This document shows, in pieces, positions 1 through 8,108 of a stretch of 64,000 nucleotides of DNA; positions within the stretch are counted from its first letter, which is position 1, and each line of letters starts with the position of its first letter. Source of the DNA: Fidelibacterota bacterium (GTDB lineage Bacteria > Fidelibacterota > Marinisomatia > Marinisomatales > TCS55); assembly GCA_004124385.1 (NCBI GenBank), contig SCKN01000003.1, positions 169,501 to 233,500 on the forward strand, read 5' to 3'. A model generated the notes under the pieces. That model worked only from the letters and a program-made list of their open reading frames with translations, did no database searches and was not told the DNA's origin. Made by a program: the position numbers and the translations under genes.

Positions 1-624
1 AGTCCAGGTAGTTATTTTGGCCCCGCTATATGGAGATACTTAACAATGGACCATGGTCATACAGGTGGTATTTCACCTGGACTTCGTTCTTTAACAGAAT
101 ATTTTAGAATCCAAAATCAATATGTATTCCTTGATGGAGCTGGTATTCAAAGGACTACGGGCAATACTGCAGAATCTACCACCCGTTATTCCTGGCTTTT
201 AAATACTACACGAAATGGTATGCGATGGGACAGTAATTGTGCAGGTACCGAGGCTGTTGTACATCATGTTGTTTCTGCGGGTAATAAAAGAGGTTTCAGG
301 TTAAAGGGTGACATACATGAAGCTTATCATCTTTTAGCATTTGATAATAATTCGATAGATATTAGTCTTCCTAAGAGTAAATATTGTGGTGGGACGGCTG
401 GTTGGAATATGATGGGAAATTTAAATTCTCAACTCCATAATGCAATTGCTCAAAGGCGTTTGGATTGCTATTCTCCAGATTGTGGTGATCCAGGTATAAC
501 AGAGGGAAATTGGCAAGCAATTGCTGATTATATTAGCCCTGAATTTTTACTAAATGAATCTGGTATTTGGTATGGCAGGTCATTAAGTATTCCTCAGCAA
601 CTACCTATGCATATCCACATTTAG
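1..624 (+). CDS. Right-handed beta-helix segment (partial, first piece of the broken surface gene)
   Basis: The frame is open from base 1, so the start lies outside the window. The piece has short repeating beta-strand patterns typical of parallel beta-helix proteins, including GMRWDSN, VVHHVVSAGNKRG and FRLKGDIHEAYHLLAFDNNS, which resemble coils in which a conserved Asn or Asp ends each turn. After about base 570 the frame-1 reading stops resembling the domain and ends at a TAG at 622-624, while frame 3 carries the expected continuation. Substrate class cannot be told; polysaccharide lyases and adhesins share this fold. Confidence 0.55.
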   Translation, partial: SPGSYFGPAIWRYLTMDHGHTGGISPGLRSLTEYFRIQNQYVFLDGAGIQRTTGNTAESTTRYSWLLNTTRNGMRWDSNCAGTEAVVHHVVSAGNKRGFRLKGDIHEAYHLLAFDNNSIDISLPKSKYCGGTAGWNMMGNLNSQLHNAIAQRRLDCYSPDCGDPGITEGNWQAIADYISPEFLLNESGIWYGRSLSIPQQLPMHIHI

Positions 625-2045
625 AATTACAAGATCCATGGAGTGAAAATCGAACTAGACCCATTGAATCACTTGAATCTCAATTTGGCGAAAATCCATT
701 TGAGAATAGTATTCAAAATTATGATTTTCGCCCCAAAAAAGGTTCTGTTCTAATCGATGGCGGAGTGGTAGTTCCCGGTATTAATGATGGACAGGATATG
801 GATTTTAATCATCCGCCTTTATACGCTGGCCAAAATAGAGCCTTTGTTGGCGATGCGCCTGATATAGGTGCATATGAGTATGGAGATTCAGTTTATTGGA
901 TACCAGGATATAGATATAGTTATCCTAGCGTTCCCATCCCCAGTGATGGAGCCGTAGGCGTATCAATGGAATATGGTTTAGCTTTCAATTACCCATGGAA
1001 AACTGATTATTCAGGCACGGCAGCGACTGTAACGGTCAGCGGTCCCGGTATCAACCGAACTGAATCATTTCAATATCCCAATAATGTACTTTTTGAAACG
1101 TTTCTGCCCGGTGAAACTTATAATTGGTCTGTGATTGTGGATGGTGTCAGTAGTGATATCTGGACTTTTACTACATCGGATAAAGAATATCCTTTAAACG
1201 ATCGATCGTTAGATACGACGATTGTTGACAGTATGCTCATTCCATACCAGATAAAGAACTTGCAAGTATCAAATAACAATCTTGCATTTTTAAAATTTGA
1301 TGTACCCTCATCGATCAATAACTCATGTATCATTCATTTAAATTTAGTTCCAGAAGAAGTCGAGACACTTGCAGGTGGCATTGTTGTTTACAAGTACAAT
1401 TACACAGGCTGGGGTGAAAAACTGGATGAGAATAATATTGGACTTGTTGATCATAGTTTACTGACACCAATCGATACGCTCTATACGATAGAAGCTGGCG
1501 TTCCAATAGCTGTGAATATATCGGATATCATTAGTTCAAATGGAGTGCACTCATTTGCACTGGGAGTTTTGGATTCTGTAGATCATGTAACATTCTATAG
1601 TAAAGAAAAACTGATTACGGATGGACAAATAATAGGATTTGATGAAGAAGGCTACCTAGGTGATCAAGGAGGTGGAAGTGGCTATGCTCCTCAAACAAGT
1701 GTCTGGCCCAGCCTTACCTTCCAACCGGTAGATGCACCTGTACTGGCAACAATTGAAGATCAAACAACGAATGAGGATACGGCCACGTCTGTCATCCTAT
1801 CAGCGACAGATATAGATGGAGATAGTCTAATATTTTCTGCATCTTCAGCGGATACCAACGTCACAGCAATTGTGAGTATTGACACTCTCACCTTAACCCC
1901 GGCAGCAGACTGGAATGGTCCAGCAGCGATTACTGTGATAGTTACTGATAACGGACTGGGTACTCTTTCAGACACAATATCGTTTACATTTACAGTGAAT
2001 GCCATCAATGATACTCCGGTACTACAGCAGCATTACCGGATGTGA
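567..2045 (+). CDS. Beta-helix C-terminus, DNRLRE-like and first cadherin-like segment (second piece)
   Basis: The apparent TTG start at 567 is probably not a real start but the point where the shifted frame opens. The piece begins with the end of the beta-helix, including APDIGAYEYG, a motif that commonly closes such helices. Next comes an Ig-like stretch, then a module resembling DNRLRE/CBM96 domains (FLKFDVPSS, with WGEKLDENNIG downstream). It ends in a cadherin-like repeat with DIDGDSL and DNGLGTLSDT. The frame ends at TGA 2043-2045, but ALPDVTIDEDDFG continues the next repeat in frame 2, which places a one-base loss near 2022-2027. Confidence 0.55.
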   Translation: MVWQVIKYSSATTYAYPHLELQDPWSENRTRPIESLESQFGENPFENSIQNYDFRPKKGSVLIDGGVVVPGINDGQDMDFNHPPLYAGQNRAFVGDAPDIGAYEYGDSVYWIPGYRYSYPSVPIPSDGAVGVSMEYGLAFNYPWKTDYSGTAATVTVSGPGINRTESFQYPNNVLFETFLPGETYNWSVIVDGVSSDIWTFTTSDKEYPLNDRSLDTTIVDSMLIPYQIKNLQVSNNNLAFLKFDVPSSINNSCIIHLNLVPEEVETLAGGIVVYKYNYTGWGEKLDENNIGLVDHSLLTPIDTLYTIEAGVPIAVNISDIISSNGVHSFALGVLDSVDHVTFYSKEKLITDGQIIGFDEEGYLGDQGGGSGYAPQTSVWPSLTFQPVDAPVLATIEDQTTNEDTATSVILSATDIDGDSLIFSASSADTNVTAIVSIDTLTLTPAADWNGPAAITVIVTDNGLGTLSDTISFTFTVNAINDTPVLQQHYRM

Positions 2046-3586
2046 CCATAGATGAAGATGATTTTGGCGCGGTCATTATACCTGCCCTGGAGGTCTATTT
2101 TGTTGATATAGATGAAGGGGATATACTTTCTTACACAGGAAGTGCTTTAGGTGAGGGACTTGATTCCTTGTCATTCAGCACGGATGACAACTTTAGCGCC
2201 ATGGGTCGCATGTCCAATTATCATGGAACTAAAATCATGACCATCAAGCGCTCTGATCTGAAGCAGCGTTCCAGCAGCAAGGTTTTTGCCCCACAGCGGT
2301 AGATAAAAGATAAATCAGGAAGGCAGTTCACAATTTCTTTCAATGAAGATAGTGGTATAATTGATACCCGCAAGAACCGTTCCACCAGCAAGGGTGCCCT
2401 ACAACAGACGGATAAAGATTTATTTGATAAGCAGTTTGTCATTATTGACAGTGACATCATAGATACTCGCGAGAACCGTTCATTATCCAGGACAGATTCC
2501 ACGGCCCTGATTGTCTATCCCACGGAGAACTTTGTAGGTGACATTGAGATTAGGATTATCGCCAGTGATACAACTGGTGAGTATGCAGTAGATACGTTAA
2601 CGCTCACTATTGAGAATATCAATGATGCGCCATTTGTGGCAAATGCCATAGCTGACATTGAGGTGGATGAAGACAGTGAGCCGATAACATTGAATATCAA
2701 TGGTGTTTTCGATGATGCTGACATTGTCGTTGGTGACAGTCTGACCATCACTGCTGTATCATTGGCTGATACGCTGGTTACAGTGGATTATGATTCAAAT
2801 AGTGTGCCCATGCTTGTGTTTGCAGAAAATGGCAATGGCGAGACGGATATAATTGTTACAGCTGCAGACCTGGGTGGATTGACTGTCAGTGATACAGTTC
2901 ATGTATCCATCCTGTCTGTTAATGACGCACCATCATCATTTGCCTTAAACGAACAGGATTCTGTATATATTACTATGGATAATTTTGATTCAGACAGTAT
3001 TGTTTTTACCTGGGATGAATCTGCAGATGTGGATGAGGATGAGCTCACCTATCATTTTACTGCAGAACTCATCATCAATGGCCAGCTAACGACAGAATAT
3101 GACACAACATTAACAGCCAATGAGATGAAAATAGATTATCAATCTGTATTTGATGAAATCTATGCCGCCCAGGCGATGCTGGCCGGAATAGAGTGGGATG
3201 TAAGCGTTTCAGATGGAATTGAAGAAGTGCTGGCTGAAAATGGACCGTTTACTGTTGGCATTAATGCATCTGATGCTGTACTGTCTATAGATGAGGAGTT
3301 ACTGCCTGATGTATACGCCCTCCACCAAAACTATCCCAACCCGTTCAACCCAATCACAACCTTACGTTATGATTTGCCTGAAAATAGTATTGTAAGAATC
3401 ACTATTTATAATGTTCAGGGCAGAGAAATTAAAGTATTGGTGAATCAATATCAGGAAGCTGGATATAAATCAGTGCGATGGAATGCAACAAATAATTATG
3501 GTAAGCCAATTAGTGCAGGGATGTATTTTTATAAGATTAGAGCTGGAGAGTTTGTCCAAACTAGGAAGATGGTGCTGTTGAAATAA
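2042..3586 (+). CDS. Cadherin-like repeats and T9SS type A sorting domain (third piece)
   Basis: Frame 2 is open from 2042 to 3586 apart from the TAG at 2300-2302. Downstream of the TAG it reads through an odd Arg/Ser/Lys-rich repeat (2267-2490) into cadherin-like repeats with acidic calcium-site-like patterns (IEVDEDSEPITL, NDAPSSFAL). The last 90 residues form a T9SS type A sorting domain: YPNPFNP, an IYNVQGREI strand, a GMYFYKIRAG strand and a final KMVLLK. In FCB bacteria this domain is recognised by the type IX machinery, and the protein is then attached to the surface or released. If re-initiated, translation could start at an ATG at 2636. Confidence 0.6.
2267..2490 (+). repeat. Imperfect tandem repeat of about 99-111 bp inside a cadherin-like region
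   Basis: Unit A is 2267-2377 (111 bp), unit B is 2378-2476 (99 bp), and a third partial unit begins at 2477. Each begins CGTTCC or CGTTCA and the full units end with a near-identical run encoding IIDTR(K/E)NRS. Unit A carries the in-frame TAG at 2300-2302, in a stretch that is longer than the matching part of unit B. The encoded segment is rich in Arg, Lys, Ser and Gln, unlike the acidic repeats around it. Confidence 0.55.
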
Positions 3587-4198
3587 CTAGAACGTTTTTA
3601 CCAGTGGCGGGTTTTGGGTCTGGTCCGGTTTGGACCCCAGGTCCCGGCGGTAGTATTCAAAGGTCATGCCCGTGCCTTGCCAGTTATCCACCCGGTTGAT
3701 GATCTTGATGTCCCCGGTGAACTTGGTTGACACTCCCAGTTTCACGTGGCCGGTGACAAAGCGAATGCCGTCGCGTTTTTTGGCCCAACTTAAATAAACC
3801 CGCTTCAAGATCTTTGCGTAGCCGTTGCCCTTGTATTTATCCATAATGACAAAAGCATAAGAGTAAAGGGTATTGCCTTCGCCGAAATTCTCATCCAACC
3901 GCGCCCAAGGTTCGGAAGCGAGGTCTTCAATGGCCACGCCGATGATAAAACCGATGATCTCTCCGCGGTAACGGGCCATGAAAGGCAGAGACGTGGGTTT
4001 GTTGAAATACTTATGGATGGTTGTTTTTGAGAGGACGGCCTTTTCGCCATAGTCATCCGCCAGGTGCTCGGAGATCTTGATGAGTTGGGGATAATCATCC
4101 TCACCTACGTGCTCCATGAGTTCCACCTGGAAGACACCGGAGGAGGCGATGATCCGGGAATTGGAGCGGTGTTCAATATCCAGTGAAAGCTGTTTCAT
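3587..4198 (-). CDS. GNAT-family N-acetyltransferase
   Basis: This 203-residue protein has the GNAT fold pattern. A central strand-turn-helix contains YSYAFVIMDKYKGNGYAKIL, in which KGNGYA matches the acetyl-CoA pyrophosphate-binding R/Q-x-x-G-x-G/A loop. It is preceded by FMARYRGEIIGFIIGVAIED, the usual beta-hairpin before motif A. Such enzymes transfer an acetyl group from acetyl-CoA to an amine; the substrate is not evident. The gene is markedly richer in G+C than its neighbours (37 of 60 bases in 3601-3660), which suggests recent acquisition. Its stop codon abuts that of the convergent surface gene. It lies five bases downstream of the methyltransferase gene on the same strand, so the two may be co-transcribed. 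Confidence 0.8.
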   Translation of the reverse strand: MKQLSLDIEHRSNSRIIASSGVFQVELMEHVGEDDYPQLIKISEHLADDYGEKAVLSKTTIHKYFNKPTSLPFMARYRGEIIGFIIGVAIEDLASEPWARLDENFGEGNTLYSYAFVIMDKYKGNGYAKILKRVYLSWAKKRDGIRFVTGHVKLGVSTKFTGDIKIINRVDNWQGTGMTFEYYRRDLGSKPDQTQNPPLVKTF

Positions 4199-4203
4199 TT
4201 ACG

Positions 4204-4869
4204 TTAAATATCCCCCAATACAAATGTAAGCATATATTGATAAATCAGATCATTTTGATGTTGAGTTAATACATAACCGGCTTTTTCCAATTCTTTAATA
4301 ACATCTTCCGGAGGAATTTTATGTTTGTCGGGTGGTCCCACAGGTAAATCACCTTTCTTGAAATCCACAATAACCAATTTTCCATTTGGCTTAAAATCGC
4401 TTTTAATATTCTTAAAGTATTCCACCCGATCTTCAATATGATGGTACGTATCACAGATAAATATAAAGTCAGCCGGTTCAGGAATTTTTGGGTCATGAAA
4501 TTCACCCAGGATGCTGTAAAGGTTTTTTATACCTTCATTTTGTGAGCGATTATTCAAGTAATCAACCATATCTTTTTCCACATCGATACCGATGACTTTT
4601 CCATTGGGGACAACTTTTGCGAATCGAACCGGAAAATATCCCGTAGCTGATCCTATATCCACAATAACAGCGTTTGGTTGAATTCCCATGGATTGAATAA
4701 CAAAGTTAGGTTGCTGCCATTCATCTCTTTCCGGGTTTTCAAATATTTTGGCCCAACGTTTCGCATCATTGAAACTGTGTTTTATGGTTTGATGCTTTTT
4801 ATCAGGAGTTTGAGCAGGAAGGAGAATAATAAATAAAAGAAATAATAAAAATCTGATAAATATTTTCAT
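4204..4869 (-). CDS. Class I SAM-dependent methyltransferase with N-terminal signal sequence
   Basis: This 221-residue protein has a hydrophobic, Lys/Arg-led N-terminus (residues 1-19, ending LLPAQT) that looks like a cleavable signal peptide or anchor. The rest is a Rossmann-type methyltransferase: motif I VIVDIGSATGYFPVRFA near residue 69, GKVIGIDVEKDMV as the acidic ribose-binding strand, ICDTYHHIED, and GKLVIVDFKK. Known homologues methylate small molecules or lipids, but the substrate is unknown here. The odd point is export: SAM is a cytoplasmic cofactor, so either the signal is a membrane anchor facing inward or SAM reaches the periplasm. The upstream 170-bp gap is shared with divergent pyrF. 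Confidence 0.8.
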   Translation of the reverse strand: MKIFIRFLLFLLFIILLPAQTPDKKHQTIKHSFNDAKRWAKIFENPERDEWQQPNFVIQSMGIQPNAVIVDIGSATGYFPVRFAKVVPNGKVIGIDVEKDMVDYLNNRSQNEGIKNLYSILGEFHDPKIPEPADFIFICDTYHHIEDRVEYFKNIKSDFKPNGKLVIVDFKKGDLPVGPPDKHKIPPEDVIKELEKAGYVLTQHQNDLIYQYMLTFVLGDI

Positions 4870-4935
4870 AGCTGAAATCCTTTAAAATTTTAACAAATAG
4901 TGCTCTATAATTTAGCGATGGATTAATGTTATAAA

Positions 4936-4985
4936 ACTACATTGTCATACGGCTACATTATAATTTTTGTACTACATAAACAAAA
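4936..4985. promoter_or_regulatory. Possible divergent promoter between the methyltransferase gene and pyrF
   Basis: The A+T-rich gap between the two divergent genes contains the self-complementary ATTATAAT at 4957-4964. It supplies a TATAAT-like -10 on either strand. No convincing -35 lies at 16-18 bp on the plus strand (TTGTCA at 4942 is only 11 bp away). On the minus strand a TTGTTT lies about 15 bp upstream. This is a weak, position-based suggestion. Confidence 0.2.
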
Positions 4986-5039
4986 TTATTCATGTTCGTA
5001 CTTCGAATTATGGGGATGTGAGCAGTAAATTTGCCGCCG

Positions 5040-5840
5040 ATGGAATCTTTCAATTCCCGACTTTCACAACAGATCACAGCAAAACAGTCCTGGCTCTGCG
5101 TGGGATTGGATATAAATCCTGAAAATCTTGCGATAGAAAATCCAACATTGGATGATTTAAAAACGCATACGAAAAAAGTTATCGATGCTACACGGGAATT
5201 CGCAACTGCTTATAAACCTAATTTGGCATTTTTCGAACGCTGGGGTAGTGCCGGCTTTGTCTGGCTAGAAGAAACAATGGAATACATTGGTAATGAACCT
5301 ATTACCATCGGCGATGCCAAGCGAGGAGATATCGGTCACACTGCGACTCAATATGCTCGCAGTCTATTCGATCATTTCGGTTTTGATGCTGTTACGCTGA
5401 ATCCGTATATGGGTCGGGATGCTATCGATCCCTTTATCCAAAACCCTGAAAAGGGCGTATTTATATTGTGCAAAACGTCGAATAAATCCGGCGGGGACCT
5501 TCAAAACTTGAATGTGAATGGAAAACGCTTATTTGAAACGGTCGCCGAATTTTGTGCAGGACTTAATGAACACGATAATGTTGGTTTAGTTGTTGGAGCC
5601 ACCGTACCGGAAGAAATTGATGTAATTCGTAACAATGCTCCAGAATTACCACTGCTTATCCCCGGTGTAGGCGCCCAAGGCGGAGATCTGGAAACAAGTT
5701 TAACAGCAGGTAATATAAATGGAGTAGCGTTGATTAATATATCCCGTGGAATCAGTTTTGCAGGAGATCAAAGCCCAGAAGCGATTCATGCTACAGCTAA
5801 AGATTATGTTGAAAAAATGAGAAAAATAATAAACGAATGA
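5040..5840 (+). CDS. pyrF: Orotidine 5'-phosphate decarboxylase (type 2)
   Basis: The enzyme catalyses the last step of UMP synthesis, decarboxylating OMP to UMP in the cytoplasm. The sequence carries WLCVGLDINPE at the N-terminus, the catalytic IGDAKRGDIGHT segment (Asp-x-Lys-x-x-Asp site), and the phosphate-binding end LLIPGVGAQGGD followed by NISRGI. The long form (about 266 residues) with AKRGDIG is the group 2 subfamily seen in actinobacteria and many FCB genomes. ATG at 5040 is chosen. An in-frame TTG at 5031 would add three residues; neither has a strong Shine-Dalgarno. pyrE follows 171 bp downstream, so pyrimidine genes are paired, though a hairpin lies between them. Confidence 0.95.
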   Translation: MESFNSRLSQQITAKQSWLCVGLDINPENLAIENPTLDDLKTHTKKVIDATREFATAYKPNLAFFERWGSAGFVWLEETMEYIGNEPITIGDAKRGDIGHTATQYARSLFDHFGFDAVTLNPYMGRDAIDPFIQNPEKGVFILCKTSNKSGGDLQNLNVNGKRLFETVAEFCAGLNEHDNVGLVVGATVPEEIDVIRNNAPELPLLIPGVGAQGGDLETSLTAGNINGVALINISRGISFAGDQSPEAIHATAKDYVEKMRKIINE

Positions 5841-5907
5841 TTATTGATTTAAAATATAAATGGAAAAAAGGATGATAGAAAAATTATCCATTATAAAACC
5901 CCTTTGT

Positions 5908-5940
5908 GTTTCCCCTATAACAGGGGAAATATTTGTTTTT
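5908..5940 (+). terminator. Probable intrinsic terminator after pyrF
   Basis: TTTCCCCT (5909-5916) and AGGGGAAA (5922-5929) form a perfect 8-bp stem with a five-base loop, followed by a T-rich run ending TTTGTTTTT at 5940. Confidence 0.5.
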
Positions 5941-5951
5941 GTAACCCTATA

Positions 5952-5989
5952 TTCTCTCTCCCCTTTAGTAGGGGAGAATTGAAGAGGGG
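5952..5989. repeat. GGGG-armed hairpin repeat between pyrF and pyrE
   Basis: TCTCCCCT (5957-5964) pairs with AGGGGAGA (5970-5977), followed by a short tail with another GAGGGG. Its CCCCT...AGGGG core echoes the hairpin 40 bp upstream, so the gap holds two related palindromes. The form resembles small dispersed palindromic repeats of other FCB genomes, from memory only. No other copy was noticed in this window. Confidence 0.4.
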
Positions 5990-6011
5990 TATTTATTAAG
6001 GATTATTTCTT

Positions 6012-6584
6012 ATGACAGATAAAAATATAAATATATTTAAAGAAACGGGTGCTCTTTTGGATGGGCATTTTGTGCTGACGTCCGGCCGCCACAGCGCTAC
6101 GTATTTTCAATGTGCCAAGGTACTTCAGCATCCTCATCATTTATCACACTTTGCTGAAATAATCATGAACTTTTTTAAGAAAACAGAAATCGACGCTGTC
6201 ATTTCTCCGGCTCTTGGCGGAATTGTTATCGGCACGGAAGTAGGGCGACAATTGGGTGTAAAAACCATATTTGCTGAACGTCAGAATGGAATTATGACTC
6301 TCCGTCGAGGATTCGAAATTAATGAAGGTGAAAAGATATTAGTTGTGGAGGATGTCATCACCACCGGCGGTTCGGTGAAAGAAGTGATGAACGTAGTTGA
6401 AAATCATGGTGGAAACATTATCGGTGTTGGTGTCGTTGTAGATCGCAGCAACGGAAAAGCAAAACTACACGAAAATCAATTTGCAGTCACAGCTCAAGAA
6501 GCTGTTAGTTTTGCACCGAATGAGGTGCCGAAAGAATTGGAACAAATACCAATGGAAAAACCAGGAAGTAGGAGTTTAAAGTGA
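6012..6584 (+). CDS. pyrE: Orotate phosphoribosyltransferase
   Basis: The enzyme joins orotate to PRPP to give OMP, the substrate of PyrF. The 190-residue protein shows the N-terminal [19 protein letters not shown] loop, [16 protein letters not shown] as the flexible catalytic loop region, and the PRPP-binding signature [14 protein letters not shown]. Length is usual for bacterial PyrE. An AAGGA lies about 10 bases before the ATG. The stop TGA overlaps the GTG start of the next gene (GTGA), so the cyclophilin and patatin genes are translationally coupled downstream of it. Confidence 0.96.
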   Translation: MTDKNINIFKETGALLDGHFVLTSGRHSATYFQCAKVLQHPHHLSHFAEIIMNFFKKTEIDAVISPALGGIVIGTEVGRQLGVKTIFAERQNGIMTLRRGFEINEGEKILVVEDVITTGGSVKEVMNVVENHGGNIIGVGVVVDRSNGKAKLHENQFAVTAQEAVSFAPNEVPKELEQIPMEKPGSRSLK

Positions 6585-7180
6585 AACAATTAACGATCGT
6601 ATTAATAGGGCTATTTATTATGAATGCATGTACAAAAGAAGAAGATGTAGCAGTAATATCAACCCGGTTCGGTGAAATGGTAGTCACCTTCTATCCGGAT
6701 GTTGCGCCAAAACATGTGGAAAGTTTCAAGATCCATGCTGAAAATGGATATTTTGAAGGTACCGCATTTCACCGAGTTATGCCCGGATTTATGATCCAAG
6801 GTGGTGATCCAAATTCAAAAGATGGAGATAAATCAAATGACGGCCAAGGCGGTTACGCTGCCAAATTTTATGGTTTGGGTGATGAAGAAATGGATACGTC
6901 ATGGATGATTCCGGCTGAATTTAATGACCGACCTCACGTTACCGGTGCATTATCTATGGCACGCACGTCGGACCCCAACAGTGCCGGCAGTCAATTTTTT
7001 ATTTGCGATGCTCCAGTACCGCGTTTAAATAACAAATATACAGTTTTTGGACAGGTGATTTCCGGACTAGAAGTTATTAAAAAAATTGCGAATACACCTC
7101 GTGATCGTCGAGATAATCCAAATGAAAAAGTTGCAATGAATATATCTATTATGCCAAGGAGCAAAGCTCTAGGAGAATGA
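6581..7180 (+). CDS. Cyclophilin-type peptidyl-prolyl cis-trans isomerase, lipoprotein
   Basis: The enzyme catalyses proline isomerisation in folding proteins. The N-terminus ([11 protein letters not shown]) is a short lipoprotein signal with the probable lipidated Cys at residue 17, so it should act in the periplasm, tethered to a membrane. The cyclophilin core is clear: [15 protein letters not shown] (catalytic Arg and Phe/Met pocket), [20 protein letters not shown] and [13 protein letters not shown]. An insert of about 25 residues ([18 protein letters not shown]) sits after the GGDP motif, as in divergent-loop cyclophilins. GTG start at 6581 with AGGAG 8 bases upstream. It overlaps pyrE and the patatin gene by 4 bp each. 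Confidence 0.93.
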   Translation: MKQLTIVLIGLFIMNACTKEEDVAVISTRFGEMVVTFYPDVAPKHVESFKIHAENGYFEGTAFHRVMPGFMIQGGDPNSKDGDKSNDGQGGYAAKFYGLGDEEMDTSWMIPAEFNDRPHVTGALSMARTSDPNSAGSQFFICDAPVPRLNNKYTVFGQVISGLEVIKKIANTPRDRRDNPNEKVAMNISIMPRSKALGE

Positions 7181-8085
7181 GTATATCGATTGGTTTAGCT
7201 TTGGGCGGCGGCGGTGCTCGCGGCGCTGCTCACATTGGTGTATTACAAATTCTCCATGAAAATGGAATTCAGTTTGACAGCATTGCCGGGACAAGTGCCG
7301 GAGCGGTTATTGGTGCCATGTATGCTTATAAAAAAGATCCCCAATGGATCGAAAAGCGTTTTCATGAATTTTTAAAATCAGACGATTTTCAGGGCTTGGG
7401 TACGAACAGAATCCGAGAAAAATTAAACCCGGATTCTGCCATAGGGCAAATGGCTAAATTTGTACGTAATAAAATTGTGTTAATTATGTCACAGCAAAAA
7501 TCGTTTTTAGTGAAACGAGAAAAGCTGGAAAAGGCTATTAATTTTTTAATGCCCGTGAAGCGGTTTGAAGAATTGTCCATACCGCTTTATGTAACCAGCA
7601 GTGATTTACATAGCGGGGAACAAGTAATTTATGATCAAGGAAACTTGGTTGACGCCGTTGTACAAAGTTGTACGATACCTGGTTTTGTTCAACCCACTGA
7701 AAGGGGTGAACAGGTTTTGGTGGATGGGGGTGTCATAGATCCAATTCCGGTCGAAATTATAAAATCACATACGGATTATGTTTTGGCAATCAGCATTACT
7801 AAAAATAGTTTACCAAAAATGAATCAGAAAAATATATATGAGATTTTGACCCGGTCTGATCAAATTACATCCAAATTTCTTGCCAAGTCCAAAATGGAAA
7901 AAGCAGATTTTGTGATTCATCCCAGTGTGGGAGGATTGCATTGGTCACGTTTTGACGAATTTGGCACCCTCATGACAAATGGGCGCGATGCGGCGATTGT
8001 ATCTTTAAATGAATTAAAAGCTGACCTAAAACGAAAAAACAGTAAAATATATCGATGGAAACAAAAATTGGGGATAATGAATTAA
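7177..8085 (+). CDS. Patatin-like phospholipase (RssA/NTE family)
   Basis: This family uses a Ser-Asp dyad to hydrolyse acyl esters of phospholipids. All hallmark elements are present: the oxyanion loop GGGGARGAAHIGVL (residues 9-22), the nucleophile elbow GTSAGA (Ser near residue 41), and the dyad Asp in DGGVIDPIPVEI. No signal peptide is visible, so it is probably cytoplasmic or peripheral on the inner membrane, as for RssA-type proteins. The start overlaps the cyclophilin stop (ATGA) at the end of the pyrE-led cluster. The 3' end lies only 23 bp before the preferred dsbD start. Confidence 0.9.
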   Translation: MSISIGLALGGGGARGAAHIGVLQILHENGIQFDSIAGTSAGAVIGAMYAYKKDPQWIEKRFHEFLKSDDFQGLGTNRIREKLNPDSAIGQMAKFVRNKIVLIMSQQKSFLVKREKLEKAINFLMPVKRFEELSIPLYVTSSDLHSGEQVIYDQGNLVDAVVQSCTIPGFVQPTERGEQVLVDGGVIDPIPVEIIKSHTDYVLAISITKNSLPKMNQKNIYEILTRSDQITSKFLAKSKMEKADFVIHPSVGGLHWSRFDEFGTLMTNGRDAAIVSLNELKADLKRKNSKIYRWKQKLGIMN

Positions 8086-8108
8086 AAACACTATTTTCTC
8101 CGCCTAAT

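Larger units (their letters stand above)
1..3586 (+). pseudogene. Broken 3' part of a giant secreted beta-helix/cadherin-like protein with T9SS sorting domain
   Basis: One gene, open at the left edge, whose coding sequence runs through all three plus frames. It uses frame 1 from base 1 to about 570-610, frame 3 to about 2025, and frame 2 to TAA at 3584-3586. Each change fits loss of one base. An in-frame TAG lies at 2300-2302. Domain order is coherent across the breaks: right-handed beta-helix, DNRLRE-like module, several cadherin-like repeats and a C-terminal T9SS type A sorting domain. The product would be exported and anchored or released at the cell surface, probably acting on or binding polysaccharide (inference). 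The breaks could be real decay or consensus errors; neither junction is a long homopolymer. The last codon abuts the convergent acetyltransferase stop with no spacer. Confidence 0.75.

Noticed and set aside
3805-4104. Second minus-strand frame of 99 codons within the acetyltransferase gene
   Set aside because: It overlaps the GNAT gene, which carries the acetyl-CoA motif in the other frame. The high G+C content explains the extra open frame.
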